Source of the DNA: Nanobdellota archaeon
GTDB taxonomy: Archaea; Nanoarchaeota; Nanoarchaeia; Parvarchaeales; Parvarchaeaceae
DNA: 5,229 nucleotides
Assembly (NCBI GenBank): GCA_021852135.1
Contig: JAJZOB010000016.1
Span: forward strand, 1-5,229
Direction: 5' to 3'
A program made the translations under genes and the position numbers. A model generated the notes under the pieces. It was not told where the DNA came from and ran no database searches. It saw only the letters and a list, made by a program, of their open reading frames with translations. Positions 1 to 5,229 of the stretch are shown here, one piece after another. The number at the start of each line of letters is the position of its first letter. Position 1 is the stretch's first letter.

Positions 1-641
1 GTCTGAGGATACAAGCTCATTTTTGGATTGCTAACGCTTTCTGCTACATAATTGTAAATACCACTAGGCAATGCTACTAACTTTGTATTTGCAAAGTATG
101 TAAATGGTGAATTCTGCTGTAGTAAAGTAACTGCAGTGCCATTTGGATAATCTAAAGATAAATTAACTTTCCCTGTAAAGCCTCCTACAAATATGTAATT
201 CGGTAGATTATCTGAGTAATTTGCATATTCATATGCTACTGCCGTATAACTAGAATTTGTGTATAATGCAAGGTTTGACAACCCAAAAGACTCATTTTCA
301 GTAAGCATAGTATTTGCACCGCATGAAGTTAAATCCTGCCCTGCTAGCAACTTACCTCCATAAAGAGAACTTTCATAGATTATTATTATTCCATTAGATA
401 CGTTTATTGTGTAGTTTTCAAATTTAGTAAATGTAAGCAGAGGAAGATACTGAATTGTCTGCAAGTTATTGGAGGTAGCCATTGAATTTATCGAATCCGC
501 TAGTTCATAGCATATTCCGTTCATGTTAGAAACAGTAGGATTGCCAGCTGAAATGTGAGTAAAGAAAACTGCTATAAAGGCTATCAAAATCAAAACGAAT
601 GAAACGTCTATTATGAACTCAAATGAAAACTGCCCTTTCAT
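1..641 (-). CDS. Pilin-like surface protein with class III signal peptide (3' end outside window)
   Basis: The reading frame is open for 213 codons from ATG (639-641) and runs off the left edge. The N-terminus MKGQFSFEFIIDVSFVLILI matches the archaeal class III (QxSxE) type IV pilin-like signal: a very short leader MKG, predicted cleavage between G3 and Q4 by a prepilin peptidase (EppA type in methanogens), and Glu at position 5 of the mature chain (E8). A hydrophobic helix (about residues 9-29) follows, which in this family packs the filament core or anchors the protein before assembly. The rest is a polar outside domain rich in Ser, Thr, Asn and Tyr with seven N-x-S/T sequons (N76, N80, N116, N129, N141, N160, N167) and two cysteines (C43, C107) that could pair. 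The signal peptide is seen directly and is strong evidence; a role as major pilin, minor pilin or other surface protein cannot be told. It is transcribed away from the sec cluster. Confidence 0.85.
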   Translation of the reverse strand, partial: MKGQFSFEFIIDVSFVLILIAFIAVFFTHISAGNPTVSNMNGICYELADSINSMATSNNLQTIQYLPLLTFTKFENYTINVSNGIIIIYESSLYGGKLLAGQDLTSCGANTMLTENESFGLSNLALYTNSSYTAVAYEYANYSDNLPNYIFVGGFTGKVNLSLDYPNGTAVTLLQQNSPFTYFANTKLVALPSGIYNYVAESVSNPKMSLYPQ

Positions 642-662
642 AGTTAGATTAAAAGCAGAGAA

Positions 663-670
663 TATTTATA
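663..670 (+). promoter_or_regulatory. Possible TATA box for the plus-strand gene at 693
   Basis: The same element read on the plus strand is TATTTATA, centred about 26 bp before the GTG at 693, again the spacing expected for a leaderless transcript. The flanking bases (655-662) are a poor BRE match on this strand. An alternative is ATTAAAAG at 648-655, which would give a leader of about 16 nt. Which one is used cannot be decided from sequence. Confidence 0.3.
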
Positions 671-678
671 CTATTTCC
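663..678 (-). promoter_or_regulatory. BRE/TATA promoter for the pilin-like gene, leaderless spacing
   Basis: Read on the minus strand, GGAAATAG (678-671) matches the archaeal BRE pattern RNWAAWYS at seven of eight positions and is followed directly by TATAAATA (670-663). The TATA centre lies about 25 bp from the ATG at 641, so transcription should begin at or next to the start codon, giving a leaderless mRNA. No Shine-Dalgarno sequence is present in the gap, in agreement with that. This is inference from spacing and consensus only. Confidence 0.5.
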
Positions 679-692
679 TGTCTAACTTAAAT

Positions 693-1430
693 GTGGGGGA
701 GAGAAGACTTGAGGAATTATTAATAGAGAATACAATAGATAATAATCCATCTATTCTGCATAAACTTATGCAGGTTTCCACTTTTTCTTACATAGAAAAA
801 AGAAGGGAGATAGATTATGCGGATGCCGAATATCCACTGCAGATATACAGAAAAAAGATGAATCATTCGCTTAACGAAAAAGACAAGGGAAAACTAAAAA
901 CGGGCAAATGGAACGCAGACCTTATTCTGCTTTACAATGACAATGGAAAAAGAATATGCGAGATAGTCGAGATAGAAACCATAAAGGCAGATGAATTACT
1001 GCATCATAGAAAAAAGAACATAATAAAAAAGATAAACACGATTGAAAGAGCTTACAATGCCCTAGACTCAAATAAAATACTAAATAATTTAGATGAAATA
1101 AGATTTTCACTTTCTTTGAATGCGGCTCACTTAACAGAAAATGAAAGATACAGAGTAGCAAAGAACATTGGTAGAAGAATAATTCAAGAAAGGAATAGAA
1201 ACTATAAAGATGAAAAAATAGACTTATACAAGATTTACATGCTAAAAGATGATATTTGGGATTACTGCACTGACAATGAAGACAAAGAGTTTCTTATGAA
1301 TTATAATATGTCAATGAGAAAGAATGCCTGGAAAAATCCTCTAAAAAGAGCCATGTCTGAACTCTATTATAATTTGAATGATAATGCAAAGGTAAAGGCG
1401 CTGTACGAAAGGTATTATTTCAAGAGATAG
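693..1430 (+). CDS. Basic cytoplasmic protein, possible PD-(D/E)xK-like fold with ExE variant
   Basis: A 245-residue protein with no signal peptide or membrane segment, rich in Lys, Arg, Asn and Glu. I do not recognise the family with certainty. Residues 1-25 look like an amphipathic helix with LEELL and a downstream NPSIL, an opening seen in some nuclease-fold proteins. The best functional hint is residues 75-96: D76 in ADLILLY, a turn around NDNG, then E90-I-V-E93-I-E95-T. This has the beta-hairpin pattern of PD-(D/E)xK cores, with the final Lys replaced by Glu, as in the ExE of BamHI. The second half (about 100-245) is predicted helical and strongly basic, which could suit nucleic acid binding. 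GTG at 693 is chosen because an in-frame stop lies at 645-647 and the next in-frame ATG (codon 26) would remove the conserved-looking N-terminus. ATG at 691 is in another frame that stops quickly. The gene is separated by 66 bp from secF and may be its own unit. The nuclease assignment is weak. Confidence 0.75.
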   Translation: MGERRLEELLIENTIDNNPSILHKLMQVSTFSYIEKRREIDYADAEYPLQIYRKKMNHSLNEKDKGKLKTGKWNADLILLYNDNGKRICEIVEIETIKADELLHHRKKNIIKKINTIERAYNALDSNKILNNLDEIRFSLSLNAAHLTENERYRVAKNIGRRIIQERNRNYKDEKIDLYKIYMLKDDIWDYCTDNEDKEFLMNYNMSMRKNAWKNPLKRAMSELYYNLNDNAKVKALYERYYFKR

Positions 1431-1434
1431 GGAC

Positions 1435-1450
1435 AAAAAGCCTTTAAAAG
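1435..1450 (+). promoter_or_regulatory. secF: Candidate BRE/TATA promoter of the sec operon
   Basis: In the 66-bp gap before secF, AAAAAGCC (1435-1442) matches the BRE pattern at seven of eight positions and is followed by TTTAAAAG (1443-1450), an acceptable archaeal TATA box. With the usual 25-27 bp spacing, transcription would begin near 1472, leaving a leader of about 25 nt before the ATG at 1497. No clear Shine-Dalgarno sequence precedes that ATG. A more AT-rich stretch at 1460-1473 is a possible alternative TATA that would make the transcript nearly leaderless. Confidence 0.45.
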
Positions 1451-1496
1451 CCCAAATACATTAAGAATTAATAAAATCAGATGTTATGGATTCTTT

Positions 1497-2432
1497 ATGG
1501 GCATACGAAACAAGGTAAGCAAAACTATAGACAACGTAGTTGAGTATTACCTGAAAAACTACAGAAAAATGATATTTATACCCATAATATTCGTCATATT
1601 CTTTGCTTCTTTTATAGGTTATTATTACCATGTCCATGGAGAACTTGTCAATGAAGGAATATCACTAGCGGGAGGAACCAACATAATAATAAGCACGAAT
1701 CAAAGCATTTCTCCGACATTGATTGCAAGCTCACTGGGTACAGATTTAAAGCAGACAGTTACAGTAAGCGTTGTAAAGGCCCCGTTTACTAATACTATAA
1801 CAGGTTATTCAATAACTGTTGGAAAGAATGTGAATACTACGCTGTTGGAGAGTAGTCTGTCGACAATACTTAAAATACCTGTAAATGGCAAAGATTCAAG
1901 CGTAGATTATGTAAGTGCAACTCTAGCTCAAAGCTCTCTTTACAGTTCTTTCATTCTTTTAGGGATAGCTTTCATTCTTGTAGCAGCCGTTTCCTTGTTC
2001 TACTTCAGAAGCGTATGGCAAGCGTTTTCAAACGTGATAAGTATAATAAGTGATATAATAAACATAATAGGAGTTCTTGACATAATTGGGTTCAGCTTTT
2101 CAACTGCTTCTATAGCTGGAATTCTCATGATAATGGGTTATTCGGCTGACAGAAACATAATCTTAGCTACAAACATACTAAAAAGAGAAGAAGCAAGTAT
2201 GCGCTACCGTTTAACAAAAACAATAAAAACATCGCTTACAATGGATGGAGCTGCTTTGGTAACATTTCTTATACTTTTCCTAGGAACAACAAATTCAACA
2301 TTACATGAGATAGCTATAATCCTTATAATAGGTGTAATATTCGATGACTTTACAGTATGGATATTAAATGGTTCTACGCAGCTGTATGGATTAAAATACA
2401 AGGAGGTAGAAAAGCAGCCGGCTAAAGTATAA
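1497..2432 (+). CDS. secF: Protein translocase subunit SecF
   Basis: SecF forms a membrane complex with SecD that assists the SecYE translocon, helping proteins leave the channel on the outer face using the ion gradient. The 311-residue product fits archaeal SecF in length and topology: TM1 at about 25-44, an outside P1-like domain with GISLAGGT (residues 54-61), then TM2 about 150-170, TM3 177-197, TM4 203-225, TM5 249-263 and TM6 268-290. The signature segments are SDIINIIGVLDIIG (185-198), the TM4 motif GYSADRNIIL (214-223), TKTIKTSLTMDG (240-251) and the ending around IIGVIFDDFTVWILN. Archaeal SecF usually reads close to GYSVDTDILL in TM4; here D218 is kept, but the next two positions are Arg and Asn. 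ATG at 1497 starts a short basic cytoplasmic segment as expected; ATGs at 1481 and 1486 are out of frame. It is the first gene of the cluster, and its stop lies 1 nt before secD. Archaea lack SecA, so the complex must work without that motor. Confidence 0.95.
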   Translation: MGIRNKVSKTIDNVVEYYLKNYRKMIFIPIIFVIFFASFIGYYYHVHGELVNEGISLAGGTNIIISTNQSISPTLIASSLGTDLKQTVTVSVVKAPFTNTITGYSITVGKNVNTTLLESSLSTILKIPVNGKDSSVDYVSATLAQSSLYSSFILLGIAFILVAAVSLFYFRSVWQAFSNVISIISDIINIIGVLDIIGFSFSTASIAGILMIMGYSADRNIILATNILKREEASMRYRLTKTIKTSLTMDGAALVTFLILFLGTTNSTLHEIAIILIIGVIFDDFTVWILNGSTQLYGLKYKEVEKQPAKV

Positions 2433-2433
2433 T

Positions 2434-4011
2434 ATGGCAAAATCAATATTTTATGATTGGAGGATAATACTGATGATTGTTTTGGTAGTTGTATCTTTCT
2501 TAGCTATACAACCAAACATTACAAACGTAAACGGAGCGCAGGTTGTTTACATGCCAGTTAACTCTTATATAGGAAATTTAAGTTCAAGAGGCGTTATAGG
2601 CCTGCAGACTGGATCAGTAATAACGGCTGTAGACGGTGTGCCTGTGCACAATGTACAGCAGTTTTACAGCCAGCTAAACAAATCTGCAATAGTGAACACT
2701 TCTTTGAGTATTACTTATGAGAAAGAGATATTTCCATATTTATTCGAAAGTAATACAACAAAGATATTTGTAGAGCCTGGTACCGTCTTTAATTCATCAA
2801 CCATACAAACGCAGAACATTCCATACACCCACTTAAATTACGGACTGGACATAATAGGTGGAACGCAGATAGAAGTAGTACCAAATTCTACAAACTATAA
2901 TACTTCTATACTATCTAAACTGGAAACGACTCTTTCGAAAAGGCTTGATGTATATGGAATAAGCGGTACGACTGTTAATACCGTACAGGCCCTTTCAGGA
3001 AAGTCATTCATAATGGTCAGCATGCCTAATATAGGAGAAAGTCAGGCTTTGTCGTTGATTCAAAATCAAGGTAAATTCTACGCCACTATAGGAAACTTTA
3101 CAGTATTCAACAGTAGCAATTCAAGCGAAAGCATATTGGACGTATGCCTTTCTTCAGGCTGCCCATTCGGAGTTTATCAAACTCCTAGTGCATCTAATGG
3201 CTACCAATTTCAGTTTGGAATACAACTTGCTTCAGGTGCAGCAAAGAACTTTGAATTAGCAGTGAAATCCCTTAAGCCTTCTACTACAAGCCCAGGATAT
3301 TTCAACAGAAGGATACATCTGTACTTAAATGGAGTACAGCAAGGACAGCCTCTTTTGATCTCTGAAAATATACTTACTAACTTTAATGGTGCAATAACGA
3401 TAGAAGGAGGAGGGGTTGACCAGCAACAGGCAGCAACTGACATGAAAACTCTTCAGGCAGTGATGCAGTCAGGCAGCCTTCCAGTTCCATTAAAGATAAT
3501 ATCAATAAGCTCTGTTTCGCCGACGGCAGGTAGCCAGTTCATAAACCAGATATACATTCTATTGCTAATAGCATTTTTGCTGGTAAGTATAGTCATATTC
3601 TTAAGGTATAGAGATTATAAGATTTCTTCATTGATACTTCTTACAAGCATTACAGAAATATTTATAGTAATAGGTGTAGCAGCAGCTATACACTGGACCT
3701 TGGATATACCAAGTATGGCTGGTATAATCGCTAGTATAGGAATATCCGTTGATGACCAGATAATAATAACAGATGAGATGAGAAGAGGATCTTCGCAGCT
3801 TGAATATGCAGTCACAAAGAAGAGGATAAGCAGAGCATTCTTTATAATATTCGTCTCATTCTTTTCATTTGCAGCAATAATGTTCCCGCTATTATTTTCA
3901 ACTGCAAGCCTGTTTGCCGGATTTGCGCTTACCACAATACTCGCTTCTTTGATAGGTTTGCTGGTTACAAGGCCGGCATATGCAAAGATAATAGGAAAAA
4001 TTGAAGGATAA
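2434..4011 (+). CDS. secD: Protein translocase subunit SecD with PDZ-like insertion
   Basis: SecD partners SecF in the accessory complex of the Sec translocon and carries the large outside domain that is thought to hold emerging substrates. In this 525-residue product TM1 is about 11-25; the outside region spans about 26-370 and contains the GLDIIGG motif (137-143), the P1 segment RLDVYGISGTTV (170-181) with SFIMVSMPNIGE, and SGSLPVPLKIISISSVSP (346-363). Five membrane segments follow: about 372-391, 398-418, 426-447, 468-486 and 490-512. TM4 reads SVDDQIIITDEM (438-449); D440 aligns with the ion-path aspartate (E. coli D519). The C-terminus VTRPAYAKII is typical of archaeal SecD. Unusual for bacterial SecD, residues 37-115 resemble a PDZ domain, with GLQTGSVITAVDGVPVHNV at 56-74. 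The outside region carries about eleven N-x-S/T sequons and a close cysteine pair (C238, C243). It begins 1 nt after secF, so translation is probably coupled. Confidence 0.96.
   Translation: MAKSIFYDWRIILMIVLVVVSFLAIQPNITNVNGAQVVYMPVNSYIGNLSSRGVIGLQTGSVITAVDGVPVHNVQQFYSQLNKSAIVNTSLSITYEKEIFPYLFESNTTKIFVEPGTVFNSSTIQTQNIPYTHLNYGLDIIGGTQIEVVPNSTNYNTSILSKLETTLSKRLDVYGISGTTVNTVQALSGKSFIMVSMPNIGESQALSLIQNQGKFYATIGNFTVFNSSNSSESILDVCLSSGCPFGVYQTPSASNGYQFQFGIQLASGAAKNFELAVKSLKPSTTSPGYFNRRIHLYLNGVQQGQPLLISENILTNFNGAITIEGGGVDQQQAATDMKTLQAVMQSGSLPVPLKIISISSVSPTAGSQFINQIYILLLIAFLLVSIVIFLRYRDYKISSLILLTSITEIFIVIGVAAAIHWTLDIPSMAGIIASIGISVDDQIIITDEMRRGSSQLEYAVTKKRISRAFFIIFVSFFSFAAIMFPLLFSTASLFAGFALTTILASLIGLLVTRPAYAKIIGKIEG
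4004..4008 (+). promoter_or_regulatory. Short Shine-Dalgarno deciding the start of the GalT-like gene
   Basis: AAGGA lies 4 nt before the ATG at 4013, inside the last codons of secD. This favours the ATG over the in-frame TTG at 4001, which has no such signal and would add only four residues (MKDK). With this start the junction after secD is 1 nt, the same as between secF and secD. Confidence 0.5.
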
Positions 4012-4012
4012 A

Positions 4013-4810
4013 ATGGAAGAATTTAGACTTGACCCGGTAGATTTTGCTTTTGATCTGATAAGCAATGAAAAAACCGGTTGCAGGGAATGCCTTCCGCCAG
4101 AAAGTTCAATAAAGTCTATAGAATTCAAAAAGGGATATATAAGAGTATACGAAATGAAGGACAGAATACAACCCTCCAGATACCAGCTTGACGGAAAGTT
4201 CTTCAAACGGTCAAATGCCCATGGGTATGAAGAACTGATCGTAGAGAATGACAAACATTCTTCAAGTTTTTCGGGCTATTCTGCCGATGACATCGAAAAA
4301 CTGCTCCTCATTATAAGCGAAAGGCTTAATGAACTTAAGGCTTATGAAATAGGAAAAAATATCTCTGTAAGTAGGTATGTAAATGGACATGATTACTGGG
4401 ATCTGGTAATTCTTCCAATACCCTTGCAAACCGCACAGAAATGCCATATATGTGAAAGCCTGAACTATGTAGGAAACAGAGAAGTTTACAAAACAGAGAA
4501 CATAAAAGCATATGTGCCGTTTTCTCCAAAAAAGAATGAACTGCTCAGAATAACGACTACAAAACACAGGGCCATAGAGGAATTGGACAGCGTAATAGCT
4601 TTTGATATAGCCAATCTACTCATAAAAATCATGAAAAAACTTACTAAAGAGATAACATTTGACATAAAGCAATCCGGCGCAGACCACTTCGAAATAGAAG
4701 TGATTATGGGAGAAATTGATCCAATAGAAGCACTTGGTATAACCAGAATAAATTATTCCCCGGAAGAGAGTGCAAAAAATATAAATGAAAAAATGAATGA
4801 TGGAAAATGA
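4013..4810 (+). CDS. GalT-like (HIT superfamily) protein, probable loss of catalytic histidine
   Basis: The 265-residue product resembles galactose-1-phosphate uridylyltransferase (GalT), which swaps UMP between UDP-glucose and galactose-1-phosphate through a uridylyl-histidine. Matches in order (numbered from ATG 4013): CxxC at C23/C26; AHGYEELIVENDKH at 69-82, like the GalT segment ending in a zinc-ligand His; SERLNELKAYE at 102-112 and ISVSRYVNG at 117-125; then HDYWDLVILPIP (126-137), which aligns with the family HPHSQxxxxPxP; a second CxxC (C144/C147); YVPFSP (167-172); HR (185-186); and HFEIEV (225-230) followed by INYSPEESA (246-254), the GalT C-terminal pattern. Gapless reading keeps the four zinc positions (C23, C26, H82, H126; E. 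coli C52, C55, H115, H164), but the nucleophile His is Tyr128 and the Gln is Asp130. The second His of the HxH near the end is Glu227. Normal transferase chemistry is therefore unlikely. At 265 residues it is shorter than typical GalT (about 330-350). No signal or membrane segment is seen, so it is cytoplasmic. The family is fairly sure; the role is unknown. Confidence 0.8.
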   Translation: MEEFRLDPVDFAFDLISNEKTGCRECLPPESSIKSIEFKKGYIRVYEMKDRIQPSRYQLDGKFFKRSNAHGYEELIVENDKHSSSFSGYSADDIEKLLLIISERLNELKAYEIGKNISVSRYVNGHDYWDLVILPIPLQTAQKCHICESLNYVGNREVYKTENIKAYVPFSPKKNELLRITTTKHRAIEELDSVIAFDIANLLIKIMKKLTKEITFDIKQSGADHFEIEVIMGEIDPIEALGITRINYSPEESAKNINEKMNDGK

Positions 4811-5229
4811 TGCAACCATTAAAGTATTATTAGTAACGATAGTATTGCTCGCTGCATTTACTGCAATACTTTACGTTTACCCATTTAAACCAGCGGTAAT
4901 AAATCAACAAAACATAACTAATAGCATAAAACTCCAGAATTTTCTTTCTACTTACAATATAAATTTAAGCAGACTATCAGACAAAGACCTGTACTATTTT
5001 TATGGAGGACTGACGAATAATTCGATTATATTCGGTTGCGACTATGAAATGGAACCTTTCTTTCCGTATTTACCTTTGAATTCTACCATACTCCAGAAGG
5101 AATACAACAGTATATTAAAAGACATTACACTTATTTCTATGTGCAGCGTGGAAAATTATACTAATTGCAGTGTCGCAGAAAAACAGCTTTACCAGGTTAT
5201 AAATGAAAGCATGACTCCTGCACATAGAA
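4800..5229 (+). CDS. Single-pass membrane-anchored extracytoplasmic protein, unknown family (3' end outside window)
   Basis: An open frame of 143 codons starts at ATG 4800, overlaps the end of the GalT-like gene by 11 nt and runs past the right edge without a stop. After a short polar start (MENDATIK), residues about 7-28 form one hydrophobic helix (VLLVTIVLLAAFTAILYVYPF), a signal anchor or uncleaved signal. The remainder is hydrophilic and should lie outside the cell: it carries seven N-x-S/T sequons (N38, N55, N73, N94, N119, N122, N135) and three cysteines (C80, C115, C123). I do not recognise the family, and no catalytic motif is visible in the part present. There is no clear Shine-Dalgarno sequence; the overlap suggests translation coupled to the upstream gene. 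Membership in the sec cluster, with an anchor and an outside domain, suggests an envelope protein or a helper of secretion, but this is inference. Its codon style matches the neighbours. Confidence 0.75.
   Translation, partial: MENDATIKVLLVTIVLLAAFTAILYVYPFKPAVINQQNITNSIKLQNFLSTYNINLSRLSDKDLYYFYGGLTNNSIIFGCDYEMEPFFPYLPLNSTILQKEYNSILKDITLISMCSVENYTNCSVAEKQLYQVINESMTPAHR

Noticed and set aside
922..1161. Minus-strand frame of 79 codons within the 693-1430 gene
   Set aside because: Its low-complexity, Phe/Leu-rich translation is what an A-rich coding strand gives when read in reverse.
1431..1496. Terminator after the 693-1430 gene
   Set aside because: There is no run of T longer than three and no stable GC hairpin, so no terminator can be supported.
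1481..1519. Short frames from ATG at 1481 and 1486 before secF
   Set aside because: They are out of frame with secF and stop after roughly 10-20 codons, with no ribosome binding site; not supported as a leader peptide.
2401..2407. Strong Shine-Dalgarno-like AGGAGGT near the end of secF
   Set aside because: It lies 26 nt before the secD ATG, too far for normal use, and no in-frame start codon sits between. It is explained by the codons for Lys-Glu-Val.
3615..3935. Minus-strand frame of 106 codons inside secD
   Set aside because: It is the reverse complement of a conserved membrane region of secD; its length comes from codon bias on the coding strand.
4001..4012. TTG at 4001 as start of the GalT-like gene
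   Set aside because: It would add only MKDK and overlap secD by 11 nt; the ATG at 4013 has AAGGA at good spacing, so it is preferred, though the TTG cannot be excluded.
3898..4254. Minus-strand frame of 118 codons across the secD/GalT-like junction
   Set aside because: Both plus-strand genes here are well supported by family motifs; the antisense frame has no recognisable motif or promoter.

Overview
The window looks like part of an archaeal chromosome, low in GC. Three things point to archaea: secF comes before secD with the archaeal forms of both motifs; the first gene carries a class III (QxSxE) pilin-type signal peptide, which is an archaeal feature; and the candidate promoters are BRE/TATA elements. 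Frequent ATA codons, very tight gene packing and low GC would suit a small-genome lineage such as a DPANN archaeon, but that placement is a guess from style, not from a marker gene.

Layout. Positions 1-641 hold the N-terminal 213 codons of a minus-strand pilin-like surface protein that continues past the left edge. A roughly 50-bp divergent promoter region separates it from a plus-strand gene (693-1430) for a basic cytoplasmic protein, possibly with a degenerate PD-(D/E)xK nuclease-like core. A 66-bp gap with a plausible BRE/TATA promoter then leads into a compact plus-strand cluster: secF (1497-2432), secD (2434-4011), a GalT-like HIT-superfamily protein (4013-4810) and a single-pass membrane-anchored protein (4800 to beyond the right edge). 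The junctions are +1 nt, +1 nt and an 11-nt overlap, so the four genes are probably one operon with coupled translation. No stretch over 300 bases lacks a gene, and I saw no tRNA, rRNA, CRISPR array or mobile element.

Function. SecD and SecF form the accessory complex of the Sec translocon, which assists late steps of protein export using the ion gradient. The pilin-like protein and the last gene product are typical Sec clients: an N-terminal hydrophobic segment followed by an outside domain rich in N-x-S/T sequons. The outward loop of SecD is also rich in sequons, while the two predicted cytoplasmic proteins have few, which suggests surface N-glycosylation. The most unusual item is the GalT-like gene tied to the sec genes. 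It keeps the GalT framework and all four positions that bind structural zinc, but appears to have lost the catalytic HPHSQ histidine, so it may be a non-enzymatic relative working with secretion or surface-sugar metabolism. SecD also carries a PDZ-like insertion in its first outside loop.
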